DNA of 64,000 nt from Rhizoclosmatium globosum. Lineage: Eukaryota; Chytridiomycota; Chytridiomycetes; Chytridiales; Chytriomycetaceae. The notes below the pieces were generated by a model that saw only the letters and a list, made by a program, of their open reading frames with translations, ran no database searches and was not told the DNA's origin. This document shows positions 31,707-43,511 of the stretch, in pieces. A program made the translations under genes and the position numbers. The stretch lies in contig MCGO01000024.1 of the NCBI GenBank assembly GCA_002104985.1, positions 494,771 to 558,770 on the forward strand, in the 5' to 3' direction. Every line of letters begins with the position of its first letter. Position 1 is the stretch's first letter.

Positions 31707-34700
31707 ATGGCACCAAAGAAGAAGCGCAGCGTCCTCTTCTCCGGGCCAAAGAACCCCGCCGAATCAACAACCGAATCACCACAAACAACAACGACAACCA
31801 CCGAACCCGAATCGCTGTTTTCCTTCGACGAAGAGCCGCAACAACCACCACTCGGAACTGCCTTCTTCATAAACAAGTCAGATCCAACTTCATCGGCCTC
31901 TCCTTCATCAACTTCAAGGTTATCTGCACAGACAAAGACAAATGAACTCGTCGATCTGCTCGGCGAAGACGATGTCTCCGCGGACGTGTCCGTCAAGGGC
32001 GAGGTCTTTGCGAGAGTAAAGGCCCTCAATCCATCATCGTCGTCCATAAAACCTGTGGTGAATGAGCTCGATATCTTTGCTGATCAGTCGCTACCTGTTT
32101 CAACTCCTTTGAATGCAGCCCTTCCTGTCTCCAGCCAGGAGCTGCTTGATGTGTTTGGTTCAGGCCCCGCCCCAATTGACCCCAACAATGTCACCCTTGA
32201 TATCACCCACGACAAAGGTGTCCTCAAACTTACTGTTGGAGAGCTCATGGCCAAATTAGACCGTCTGGATAAGCTGCAGGGAATGTTTAACGGTACGATT
32301 TCGAAGCGTGCTGTATCTGAGCGAAGCTAAGATGTAGCGAGCGGCAGTACGCGAACGACCGAAAAACTTACTTACGGCGAAGAACGAGACACGAAGGGGG
32401 TTCGAGGGAGCGTGGAAACTAGGCAAAAAGTAGGAATACAAAAGCAAGCTGACTCGCTGTGAGAGAGGCGAGCTTTTGGAACTGTGAGCGCCATCGAAAA
32501 GCCTTTCGCGACGCAAACAGAAAGACAATAGCCTCCTAGCATTTCTTATTGAATGAGGAACGAGCGAAATATGCATTGTACATGCCAGTCCATTCATTTG
32601 ATCCATCCCCACACTCCACACCTTGATAATCTGGTCCTAATTACGACTCTTGATAGAACTTGAAAAGACTTATAAAACACTGTCGAGGCATAATACTCGC
32701 ATCAATGAAATTCTCGGGAACCATACAATGTTGAAAGACGGTGTTACTGTTGGTGATGAAAGCAAACTTCAGCAACTCGATTCATATTTGTTGGATCAAA
32801 AAGTCAAGATTCAGGTACTTTGGTTCATATGTCCTCTTGTTATTCTGACTCTGCAAACAGACTTCCTCAACTATCAACGAGTCACTGAAACAAGAAGTTA
32901 CTGCTTTGAAAGAATCAGAACGTTTGAGAATCATGGAACTGGAGCAAAAGAACCAAAACATCAAAAACTTGCAAAGTTTGGTGGAAACTCAAGAAGAGGT
33001 GAGAGACACGTCAAATTCGGTTAGGAATCTCACCAATTCATCCAGGAAATCAAGTCTTTGAAATCTTCGTCTGCATCCCGAGCCCCGTCTCCCATTCGAT
33101 GTTCGGGATCAATTGACACGAAACAGAAATCTGTTAGCAGTCCAATAACGAGCCCAAGCAACATGAAAACGACAACACCAACAACTCCTTCACTCTCTGA
33201 AAAAAGCTCCTTTTTCAACTTCCAAACTATGCTGTCAACAACCATGAAGTCATCGTCAACTCCTTCAACTCCAACCCAACCCACTGCTGTCGTTACAGAG
33301 CCACAACCACCATCAGATGCAGCAAGTACACTTCAAATGAAGCTCAAAATCAGAGATCTTGCGAACGCATTGAAAAAAGTAACTGAACAACGTGATCTCG
33401 CCATAGTTCGCATCAAAGAATTACAAGCCACGACAAACAACCACAACACTTTGTCCGTTCCATATACAGAAAACCGGCGTAATAGCGTTGATGAACTCGT
33501 GGCTGTGTCAGCAGACTCAACTTCTCATTCCAATGGGCATCATACGCTTGTCACAGTTGACTTAGACGCCAGGAGAAATAGCGGAGACAGTGTATCCGGT
33601 CTTCTAGGATCAATTCCATCAGATTACTACGACGGCGCAACATCAACCTCAACACCTTCATCAACAACAATCCCTCTCATCCGCTCCTCCTCCCAAGACC
33701 CTCTCCGCCAACGTATCAAAGATCTCGAAACTCAACTCGAAACTGTCCAAACCCAACTCTACGAGCAAACTGAACTAACCAAAAAGCTACGTGCAAACAA
33801 CGCAACCACTTCATCCACATCAACCACATCTGTCCGCAAACGCCTCTCTTTCATTGAAGTCTCCTCCAGCAGAAACTCAACCTCCTCCATCAACAACGAC
33901 GCGGAAGTTTCCGGAGTTGAACAAGAGCTCCTCGAAGCACGGGAAACAATCTCAACTCTTCAAGTTCAATTACGGGATACCGCTGCCGAGCGAGATGAAG
34001 AAATCGAACGCAGCTATGAACTCCAGAAACGGATTTTGGAGGCTGAAGATGCGAAACGGGAAGTTCAAGGAAAATTAGACTCTGTCGATCAACGACATGC
34101 TGAGAGTTTGGATAGCATTGCGGCTGTGAATGATGTTACTGTCAAGACTCTTGAAGATGAAGTTGAGAATTGGAAGAGGAAGTTGAAGGCGGAAACGGAG
34201 AACCTGCGTGTTGCTACTGCGGAGTTGGAGGCTTTGAAGAAGGAGAAGGAGGGGGTTGAAGCTGTTGTTGTCAAGTTGGAGGATGAGGTCAAGAAACTGA
34301 CGGCTGCGAATGAAGGTGCTGTTCAAGGACTTGTGGAGTCTGAAAAGACACGGAAAACTGCGTTGGATGACGCGGAGGCTCTGAAAGGAAAGCTTGGAGT
34401 AGTTGAAAAGGAGCTGAGTGCTGTGAAGGAGAAGTTGGCCGAACTTCAGAGCAACTATGATACCAGTTTGGAAACTATTCGCGCACAGAAGGAGTCTGAA
34501 AAGACTATGCAGGAGCGTATTGATTCTGCTGAGTCGTCACAGAGGGACACGGTTGGGAAGTTGGACAAGGCTTTTGCTGTTATTCGCAAACTGAAGACCG
34601 ACGCGGAGAGTAGAGACGCGGCCAAAAATCAACTTGAAAACGACTTGCAGACGGCGTCAGAATCATTGAAGGCACTTGAGGTTGAAGTGGAGAAACTTCG

Positions 34701-37508
34701 GGCTGAAGTAAAGCTGTTGAAGGAATCCGAATCTACCGAAACTACTAAATCGGTGGAAACATTTACCGTCTCTGAGCCAATTATTCAAACTGTGGTTGAA
34801 ACTGTTGCCGATCCTAAGGTTGTTGAAGAACTTGCTTCTGCCTCTTCGCAGATTGTTGTTCTGACATCACAGATTGAAGAGCTTAATCAAGTGAACGAGT
34901 CTCTGCAAACGGCCTCCAAAAAGCAACAAGAGGATGCCGAAGCATTGCAGCGTCGAATTGCGACTTTGGAAGGAGAGCTCGCCACTGCCAACGCTTCCAT
35001 TGCATCTACTATTGATGATCCTCTAACTCAATCATGTACACATACGAACATTGATGCTCTGGAACAAACCATTACTTCGCTTCGCGCTCAACTCGAATCC
35101 GTCGTTCCCAAGGAAATGACACTTCACAAAGAACTTGAGCATGCAAAATCTGACCTCAGTGATGCGCGCATGAAATTACAAGCTTTGGAGTCTTTGAAGA
35201 AAGAGTTGGAAGCGCAGTTAGAAACTACTTCAACCGCGCATAAGGAAGCTGTGGCGAAAATGGATAAGGCATATGCTGTGGTGCGAAAGATGCGAACTGA
35301 CGCTGACAACCGTGCACGAGAGTCTGAAGTCATGAAAGCAGAATTAGAGGCGTTGAAAAGTGCTTCGAATTTGGCATTGAATGCTACCACCTCTGCTGAC
35401 GCTGAGAAGGAGATTGCTCAGCTTAAGGAAAAAGTGGAGGAATTGACGTTACTGAATGAATCAGTTCAGAGTCAGTGTGATCATGAAGGAATCATTGTGT
35501 CGTTGAGGCAACGGATTGTTGAGTTGGAGGGCTTGATTTCGTCAGAAGACCCTCAATCTCGTACAGTGAACGAAGATGTGGACACGTTACAGAACACAAT
35601 TTCGCTGTTACGGAGTCAGTTGGCAGAGCAACAAAAGTCTCATGTGATTGGAGACGACATTGAATCTGTTCGTGCTGAATTGGCTGAAACTCGAGCCAAA
35701 CTGGAGTCTCTTGAATCTGCAAAAGCAGCCTTACAAACTCGTACCTCAATGGAATCTTCATCTGCTCCTACAATGACAAACAGCACATCCTTGGAATTCA
35801 AAATTTCTCTCATCAACAATCAATTGCATTCAGCACAGGAGGCGTTGGCTCAAGAAAAGCAAACCACTCAAAAGCACCTTGATACTATTCGTACGAAAGA
35901 CGTGGAACTCGTTCAAACAAAGGTGAAACTGACGGAAGAAGAGGAAAAGAAAAACAAGAGCATCCAGTTGCTTCGAAACATGAAAGCTAAGATTCTCAAG
36001 TTGGAGGATATGGTTCAGGCTCGTGATATTGAGTTGGGTGCTATCAAAGATGAATTGAAGGAACTCCGAAGTAATTCTAGCACTGGAACTGCGGAACGGG
36101 ATGCCAAGTTGATTGCATTGACAAAGCAAGTGGATGAAATGGGTACACGAATCCGAAAGCAAAATGACGACTTATTCCAGCTGGAGAAGAGCCATGACGC
36201 GAAGAGTTTAGAATTAGAGGCGCAGAACGGAAAGCTGAAAGAGTTGAACGGAAAATACGAGCGGGCCATTGCAGAGAGAGACTCCTTGATTGCTGCAGAC
36301 AAACAGCGATTAGAAGAAATGACAGCCACGAAACTCACAATGTCTCTGCAATCAAACCAGCTCACAGACTGGAATGAACGTGTGAAAGATTTGGAGTTCC
36401 GTATTTCAAACTTGGATGACGAATTGGCAACTTCAAAACGGTTGTTTGAGAACAAATCAATTGAATACGAGGCATTGCAATTGAAGCTAGCTGAAGTTGA
36501 ACGTCAATTTTATGAAAAGGAGCTGTCGGTTGGACTCAACTCAGATGAAGTTGATCAACTCCGTCGTGAAATTATTCAGTTACGCCGTGAAGTTGGTAAT
36601 CAAGGAAAAGCTGTTCGTGAAGCAGAAACCCTGTTAGCGTCTGTGAAAGAAGAGAAGGATGTTTCCGAGACGTTGCGAATCAAAATGGAAAAGCAGTGCG
36701 ATGTGCTGACAAAGGATTTGGAACGACTTAAGTCCAAGATTCTGGAGTATAATTCAAAAGAAGACGAGTGGAAAGCGACCTTACACCAAATCGAGTTGTT
36801 GAAGTCTGGAAAGGAGCTGGAAATCAATTCTCGGACTCAAGAGCTTCGTAACAAGTTGGAGGCACAAGATAAACTTGTTGAAGATGCCAAGACTCGGGAA
36901 AACCAGTTATTGAAGCTGAATAAGGTATTTCTCCGTAACCAATGTTTGTTTGCTTGCGTCTCATACTTTGACGTGTCTAGTCTTTGAAAGATGAAGTTAG
37001 GAGGCTTGCGAGATCGATTGGAATCTCTACACCCATCATGTCACCGCCTTTATCGCACCACAACTCTGGATTGGACGAGAAAGAAATTGCTGCCGCCAAT
37101 GCTGCTTTGGGAATGAATCCACTTTCATTAAACTCCCGAAAGAGTAGTATTGCCGGCGGTCTTGATTTGGGCGGCTCCTCGAATGGTCTTGATTGGGGTG
37201 CGACTATTGGAACCAAACCAGCAACTTCGTCACCGTTCCCAATGAATCCCCCAAGTCGGAATAACTCAATCTCATCAACAACGTCGAATGGACCACAGTC
37301 TGCAGCTAGATTAGCTGCAAATGAAGAATATCTCAAGAATGTTGTTTTAAGATTTGTGGAATCAAAACGAGCGACAAAGGTACGTATTCAATCATTGCTG
37401 ATGTGTTCATTTGCTTATTTTTGATGCTAGTTGCAAATGGTGCCAGCACTTGGAATGCTGTTGCGATTGACACCCGAAGAAGTAAAGCGTGTACAGAAGT
37501 GTATATGA
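31707..37508 (+). CDS. Golgin-like coiled-coil protein with C-terminal GRIP domain
   Basis: GRIP golgins tether vesicles at the trans-Golgi through Arl1. Exons 31707..32292, 32657..32814, 32861..32998, 33046..36924, 36981..37379 and 37431..37508 sum to 1,746 codons. The first 170 residues are Ser/Thr/Pro-rich and contain short acidic motifs (ELVDLLGEDD, SSQELLDVFG). From about residue 180 to 1,600 the chain is almost all heptad-type coiled coil, broken by a Ser/Thr-rich linker around 300-450. The C-terminus EYLKNVVLRFVESKRATK, then LQMVPALGMLLRLTPEEVKR, is a GRIP domain with the Arl1-contact Tyr in place. The first intron (32293..32656) is 364 bases, far longer than the others. A poly(A) signal lies at 37513. 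Closest role is Imh1/golgin-245; exact orthology is not certain. Confidence 0.85.
32293..32656 (+). other. Oversized first intron of the golgin gene
   Basis: The intron starts GTACGA and ends TTGATAG and joins MFNG to LEKTYKTLS in phase. It is about seven times the usual length here and is richer in CG than the flanking introns. I found no clear RNA gene, open frame or terminal repeats in it. Confidence 0.55.
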
Positions 37509-37512
37509 GAAT

Positions 37513-37518
37513 AATAAA
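37513..37518 (+). terminator. AATAAA polyadenylation signal after the golgin gene
   Basis: The hexamer is five bases after the stop codon, so the 3' UTR must be very short. Confidence 0.5.
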
Positions 37519-37618
37519 TACGTTCACCCATTGATTTTCATTTTAATAACGACATTTTTTGTTTTATTGTAAAAACATTGATTCAACACATAATCAAAAA
37601 CTCAATCCCCAAAACTAT

Positions 37619-38887
37619 CTAAGCATCTGTAGCAGCAACTTCTTCAGCCTCCTTTTGCAAGATAACAACCTTTCCCTTTCCGGCGGCAGTCTCGACAGTC
37701 TCGACAATACCTCCAGAGGACACCAATTTGACACCATCAGCAGCGTTCACATACAAAGCCTTAACATTGTTCTCAGACAAGACATCGAGAGATCCAGCAG
37801 AAACATTCTCCAAGCGGATTCCAGACTTTCCAGTTTCAACTTTGATGTCTCCCTTAACTCTGACGTTGGAGAATACAGTGTACTCAACGTGGTGCTGCTG
37901 TTCAGTCTCAGGACCAGGAATCAAAACCAACTTCAATTCCTCCCAGTTCTGACCCATAGCCAAGTTCAAAGCAGAAGCTTCAACTCCGTTGATTTCAACA
38001 GATCCGTTTGTAGTTTTGAGGGAGACTGGAGCAGATGGAGTACAGTCGACACCCTTCACACGAATAGCACCGTTTTCAGTGGTAACGTTCAAACCACCAC
38101 GGAAGAAAGTGAGACGTGGCTTTGGGGTCTCCTCAGCAGCAGGAGTAGTTGGGGCTGGTTGAGCAGGGTGAGCAGGGATGAAAGATTTGTTTGGGAAATC
38201 GACAGTGAAAGAAACGTTTCCAAGAAGTTCAGCAGAGAAAGTGAACGCCTTATGAAGAGATTGCTGAACGGATTCAGGGCAGTAAATGTTGAGGGCAATG
38301 TGAACGTGCTCGAAATCTTCAGTAGTTCCAGTGTGGGAGAGCTTAAGGGTCAAGACGGCGCCTTCCTTGGCAACCTTTGGAACCAATTCAACACCGGTAT
38401 TCTGGTTAGAGAGGAAGAAACGTGGGTCAACGGTGATCAAAGTGTCCCCAAAGGAAGCATCAGAGGCAGTGACTTTGATGTGTCCGGTTGCCTTAATCTT
38501 CTTTGGGTCCATGTCCATGACAAGCTTGAATCCAGGGGCATTGATTGGCACACGCATTGGCTTCAATTGCTTCGCATGTTTAGTGTTGCGGTGTTGATGG
38601 TGCTCCTTTGGTGGAGGGGCCACATAGGGCTTTGGGACTCTGACAGGCTTGGTGGGCTTAGAAGTCCACTGGGATGGATCCTCCTCCTCGCCTTCAATGC
38701 TGACTCCAGTGGCAACAACAATTCCACTCTGCAACTGGGAGGCAAGGGAAGTTGATGCTCCCTCAATGTTCACTCTGACGCTGCTGGAGCCAGAGTGGTC
38801 CATCAAAGACTGAGTCTGGGATGCCATCTCGCTTGGGTTGGAGACATCCTGGTCAGAGGGGAGAAGGTCAAAGACGTTGGCGTTCAT
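37619..38887 (-). CDS. Beta-rich protein of unknown function (DUF4097/adhesin-like repeats)
   Basis: I do not recognise a named gene. The single-exon product has 422 residues. The first 100 are Ser/Gln- and Pro/His-rich and look disordered. A middle block around residues 105-245 is predicted-looking beta sandwich. The last 180 residues have short repeated beta units in which a Gly or Asn turn comes every 15-20 residues: GGLNVTTENGAIRVKGVDC, VSLKTTNGSVEINGVEA, IKVETGKSGIRLENVSAG, LDVLSENNVKALYVNAADG. This layout resembles the DUF4097 beta-helix found in bacterial and fungal surface-type proteins. No signal peptide or membrane segment is visible, so it may be cytosolic. It is convergent with the golgin gene. 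Confidence 0.7.
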   Translation of the reverse strand: MNANVFDLLPSDQDVSNPSEMASQTQSLMDHSGSSSVRVNIEGASTSLASQLQSGIVVATGVSIEGEEEDPSQWTSKPTKPVRVPKPYVAPPPKEHHQHRNTKHAKQLKPMRVPINAPGFKLVMDMDPKKIKATGHIKVTASDASFGDTLITVDPRFFLSNQNTGVELVPKVAKEGAVLTLKLSHTGTTEDFEHVHIALNIYCPESVQQSLHKAFTFSAELLGNVSFTVDFPNKSFIPAHPAQPAPTTPAAEETPKPRLTFFRGGLNVTTENGAIRVKGVDCTPSAPVSLKTTNGSVEINGVEASALNLAMGQNWEELKLVLIPGPETEQQHHVEYTVFSNVRVKGDIKVETGKSGIRLENVSAGSLDVLSENNVKALYVNAADGVKLVSSGGIVETVETAAGKGKVVILQKEAEEVAATDA

Positions 38888-39109
38888 ATCGGCGGCGGGT
38901 GTTCGAGAGGAAGAAAAAACAAAATTGACATTGGTGTCCGCTGCGAATCATCTGTTTCAGAACTGTTTCATTCAGTAACATTAATATAGCGCAATTCTTT
39001 TATTCTGGGAATAATAGAGGTAAATCGTACTCTGTTGTGATCCCATCATCAAAAAACCAATGTATCAACAATCAATAAATCAAAAATTCAACATAATGAA
39101 TTGAATGAT

Positions 39110-40315
39110 TTACTCCTGCTTTCTTGGAGCACGTGGACCACGGTAACCTGGAACACGCTCAACCGCAGCAGTCTGTGGGTTAACGATCTGGATTCCTGGG
39201 ATGTTCTCGAAGTTGAGGGACTTGAGGAGAGCCTATAAAAAGATAGATGGTCAGCATTTATACTGGAGCGACTTTGAGGAAACAGTGTTTGAGGTAATTT
39301 GAAGAGAGTCTTCAATGGTATGGTCCCAAAGTCCAACAAACATCCAATTTTCGTTGATCCGATTGATCCATTCCACCATTTCCAGTAAAGCACGTTGATG
39401 ACTGTTGCTGCTGTTTTGAAGGGGCGTAAAATACTCACGGCAGTCTCTGGGTCAACCTCGATGGTGTCGACAGCGAGAGCAGAGACCTCTGGGATGTACT
39501 GGTCCTTGCGCTCACGCTCCTCTTCCTGGAGCTTGAAGGAGATACCACGGACTGGTCCCTTCTGGATACGCTTCATCAAGTGGGTGGTGAATCCAGCGAT
39601 CTTGTTACGGAGACGCTTGGAGGCGATGATGGCGACATCGTCAGCGATCTTCTTGTTGGTCTGGAAGTCGAGAGTAAGTCTTGGGTAGTACTTCTCGATA
39701 AGGACACGGGAAGCCTTCTTGACAGTCTTAGTTCTAACACGACCCTATATTTCAACTGGGTTAGGCTTCTGATTACATTGAACGATGGTGTAGGGAGTCG
39801 AGGGAATTCATCGGTTCGTAGTAATTTCGAAGTAGTGTGTGACTGAAGATAGTTGTGCCCTCCTTGTTAGAGTTGTTGGCTCCCTCACCCAGTCCCCTCC
39901 CTCATCCATCCCCATCCAGCACCTCCTCCGATCTCAACATCCGCAGTATAGGAGTGTCATAGGGACACCACGAATACATCTAGAAGGTTTGATGGGGCCT
40001 CTGATGGGAGGCAGGGAGAGATGCCTTCAGTCCACGCCAAAGCTCCATGTCCCAAGTCAGTGCCTGAACTCCCTCCAAGTCCCTCCCGGTCTATGTCCAA
40101 CGATACTGCAAATACGATCCGGTTGCTGTATGGCTGTCGGTGACGTGCTGAAGCGGCGAGGGTGGTGTGCAGTGGACACGAACCATTTTGTTTGTTGGAG
40201 AGAAAGAGGGGGCAAAATCGACCAACTGGTGTGTGCCAAAACAGAATACTTATCATCCTCAATGCCTTTAAATATCGAGCACGGTTCGATAGTATGTTGT
40301 GACTAGTACTCACAT
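39110..40315 (-). CDS. RPS17: 40S ribosomal protein S17 (eS17)
   Basis: eS17 is a core small-subunit ribosomal protein. Exon 2 (39744..39439) starts [20 protein letters not shown] and runs through [20 protein letters not shown] to EVDPETA. Exon 3 (39232..39110) is [20 protein letters not shown] and ends APRKQE. Exon 1 is taken as the lone start codon at 40315..40313, giving 143 residues, normal for the family. A start codon split from the body by a long intron is common in ribosomal protein genes. The sequence at the splice reads ATGTGAGT rather than ATGGTGAGT; one missing G would explain it. The intron is then about 568 bases. The start exon is the uncertain part; the body is certain. The start is 169 bases from the divergent MRE11 start. 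Confidence 0.85.
39745..40312 (-). other. Long intron (568 bases) of RPS17
   Basis: Ribosomal protein introns often carry small nucleolar RNAs. On the minus strand a weak C-box-like GGATGATA lies near 40250, but I could not pair it with a convincing D box and guide. I therefore call no RNA here. Confidence 0.4.
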
Positions 40316-40484
40316 TGACTACATGGAGCTTGTATTTCAATCATTGCGAACCATTTCAACGCGACAACCCCATCAGCGATAAAGCAAACAGAAATATTAT
40401 ATATTATAAATATTTGAAATTAATCATATTGTTGGATTGTTTTGGGCTGTTTTGGGGGAGTTTGTTTGGAAAGGTCCGCCAAAG

Positions 40485-43400
40485 ATGTCTGTTGAAGAAG
40501 AAACCGAACCACCTGCTCCCAACTGTTTCCGCATTCTAATTGTACACTCTTTTAAATAATCTATTTCTCCTCATCTTTTTCCTTAGGCCACGGACAACCA
40601 TCTTGGGTACCTCGAGAAGGATCCAATCCGCGGGAACGACAGTTTCCAAGCGTTCGCCGAGATCCTGACTCTTGCCCGAGATCGAAAGGTACTTCAACTG
40701 AAACAACCTCAAATATTCCAATGATTGTTGGACCCCACTTTCAAATTGACGTCGTCAAAGTGTGGTGTTGCTGTGTACTCCAACCTTATCCTCAACTCTC
40801 CTTTGCCTGACCACACCTCTGACACAACCTTCCTACTTTCAGGTTGACTTTGTACTCCTTGGCGGCGACCTCTTCCACGACAACAAACCATCGCGCAAAA
40901 CCCTCCACAAAACAATGACCCTCCTCCGCCAATTCTGTATGGGCTCCAACCCAGTCGCCTTCTCCTTCGTAAGCGCTCAAGACGAAACCTTCAAAACCGC
41001 ATTCGCAACCGTGAATTATATGGATCCAAACTATAACGTCAGTATACCCATCTTCAGCATTCACGGAAATCACGACGATCCTTCCGGAGATGGAGATTTA
41101 TGCGCTTTGGATTTGTTGAGTGCTGCAGGGTTGGTGAATTACTTTGGACGTGCAGAAAAGGTGGATGATGTACAGATTCGACCAATGTTGTTGAAGAAGG
41201 ATGGAGGTGTTAAAGTGGCTGTGTACGGGATGGGAAATATCAGGTATATAGCATATATATATATTATATATATATATATATGAGGTTCAACGAATCGAGG
41301 TTAACCTCAAAATAGGGATGAACGACTCTATCGAACATTCGTTGGCAAGAAAGTGCGTATGTTTCGACCTAAAGAAGATACGGACGAATGGTTCAATATC
41401 TTTGTGATTCATCAAAATAGGTTCGTTTTGTATTCCAACTCTGTTCCGTTTCTTATCGATTATTGCGCAGAGTAAAACGCGGACCCACCAACTATATTCC
41501 TGAAACGTTTCTCCCTGATTTCTTGCATCTAGTTCTCTGGGGCCATGAGGTACAAATACTTCACTTTGTCACAATCCATGAATTCTCATTTCTTGAAATC
41601 GCAGCACGACTGCCACATTGATCTTGAACAAAACGACGAAAAAGGGTTCTACATAACACAACCTGGTTCCAGCGTCGCGACATCTTTGTCTGAAGGCGAA
41701 ACAATCGCAAAACATGTTGGAATCCTTGAAATATTCCCCGACAAAGAATTCAAGCTTGATAAAGTGGCACTCAAGACCGTTCGACCATTCGTGATGGGGG
41801 ATATTGTGTTGGCAGATATCAAGCTGAAGGCTAGGCAGAAAATGGACGAGAAACGAATTAGCGACGTTCTGTGTGACAAGGTAAAGTATCTTTTTTAATC
41901 ATTGATCAAATCTCATTGCCGTCCGTAGGTTGATGAAATGATTGAGGAGGCAAAGCAACAGTGGTTGGCGGCAGATGATGAGCGGGAAGAAGAGGACTTT
42001 CCCAAACCGCTGATTCGATTACGAGTTGATTACTCCAACTTTACAACCCTTAACCCACAGCGATTTGGTCAACGTTTCGTGGACAAAGTTGCCAACGTGA
42101 AGGACATATTACATTTCCATCGGAAGCGACAAGTGAATACAGGTTTGTTAGTCGTATCTCTGAGAGGCTGCTAACACATGAATTCAAAAATAGATAAAAA
42201 GAGCAAAGACGTTGGATTTGATGTACCAATTACACTTCCTGACAAACTTGATAAGTTTCAAGTTCAGGACTTGGTTCAAGAATTCCTGAAGGCTCAAAAC
42301 CTTGAGATTTTGCCAGAGAATGGAATCGGAGAAGCTGTCAGATTGTTTGTTGAAAAAGAGGATAAGGAAGCTATTTCAGAGTAAGTTGTTTGGAAATGTG
42401 CTAAGGGATCTAAAAGGTCTTTATAATAGTTTCTACACGGACTCCTTGAAGCGAACCCAGCAATCCCTTTCAAAATCAACTTTAGATATTATCTTTGACG
42501 AAGAGAATCTGATGAAGCAGGTTAGATTGAATTATTCATTGATAATGTTGACGATATATTGCCTAGATCACGAAAGAGAAGCAAGAAGCTGCAGTTGAAA
42601 TTGATGAAGATATAGTACGGTCATTGAATACAGGAAAAAGCTCTAGAAAGAAGAAGCAAGAAGAAGAGGAAGACGAAGAAGCGAATAGCGATGCATCAAT
42701 GGCAGACCCAGAGCCGGCTCCTCGAAAAAGAGGGGCTGCAGCAAGTAAACCGGCTGCTAAAAAGCGTGCATCAACAGCAGCCACAACGACTGCGAAACGG
42801 AGCACTGCAGGAGTAAAGCGGAAAAAGCCCGTCGAAAGCGAAGAAGAGGAAGAGGCTGTTGTCGCGAGCGAAAACGAAGAACAAGAAGCAGTCCAGAATA
42901 CTCCAATGGTTATATCAGATGAGGATGACGACGTTGTGATGAATAGTCCAGCTGCACCCCCCAAGACTACACGAAATGCACCCGTAGCCAGCAGCAGTAG
43001 CAATTCAAGAGCTTCAGTCGCTAGTAGTGATAAGCCACCTGTTGCACCGTCTCGATCATCTCGGTAAGCTTTTGCAAAATGGTTCAGTTCCAAGTGATTA
43101 AAACCTTCGAATTCTTCAAGAGCATCCGCCAATTCTCAAGCGACAAGCTCCAAACCAAAAACTGGATCTGCTTTACGACAAACTACGTTGAACTTTGGAT
43201 CTCAATCCCAGTCTCAGGCTTCACCCATTCCAAAGTCGGACGACGCTAGCTCGTCATCAAGTAGAGTCGACCCAAAACCAGCTGTTGCGAGCGTAGCAAC
43301 TAAGACTCCCGCAGCAGCAAAATCCAGCACCTCACGGGCAACTGCATCTTCTTCATCAGCGAAGGGAGTAGTGTCAAGTAGAGCATTAGCGGCTTCCAGA

Positions 43401-43486
43401 GGAGTGGACCCACAGCGTTCGTTGATGATTCAGATGACGATGATGATGGAGGATTTGCAGACTTTGGGGCCAAAGGAAGGAGATAG
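40485..43486 (+). CDS. MRE11: Double-strand-break repair nuclease Mre11
   Basis: Mre11 is the Mn-dependent nuclease of the MRN complex. Eleven exons (40485..40541, 40587..40688, 40843..41243, 41316..41420, 41471..41549, 41605..41880, 41929..42142, 42194..42380, 42430..42520, 42567..43063, 43121..43486) keep phase throughout. The phosphoesterase motifs are complete: [33 protein letters not shown] and LWGHEHDC. The Mre11 DNA-binding region follows ([39 protein letters not shown]). The C-terminus is long, Ser/Lys/Glu-rich and disordered, with [13 protein letters not shown], a PCNA-box-like stretch. One base seems missing near 43402; after it the chain ends in the expected [13 protein letters not shown] block and a TAG stop. 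Exon 3 is followed by an AT-repeat intron. Confidence 0.93.
41253..41281. repeat. AT dinucleotide microsatellite
   Basis: A run of AT with one interruption lies in the third MRE11 intron (41244-41315). Confidence 0.9.
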
Positions 43487-43492
43487 TGTGGG

Positions 43493-43498
43493 AATAAA
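43493..43498 (+). terminator. AATAAA signal in the MRE11-CDC23 gap
   Basis: The hexamer starts six bases after the MRE11 stop and ends 13 bases before the CDC23 start codon. If it is used, the MRE11 transcript ends inside the CDC23 gene. Confidence 0.45.
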
Positions 43499-43511
43499 TA
43501 TTGCTTACAAG

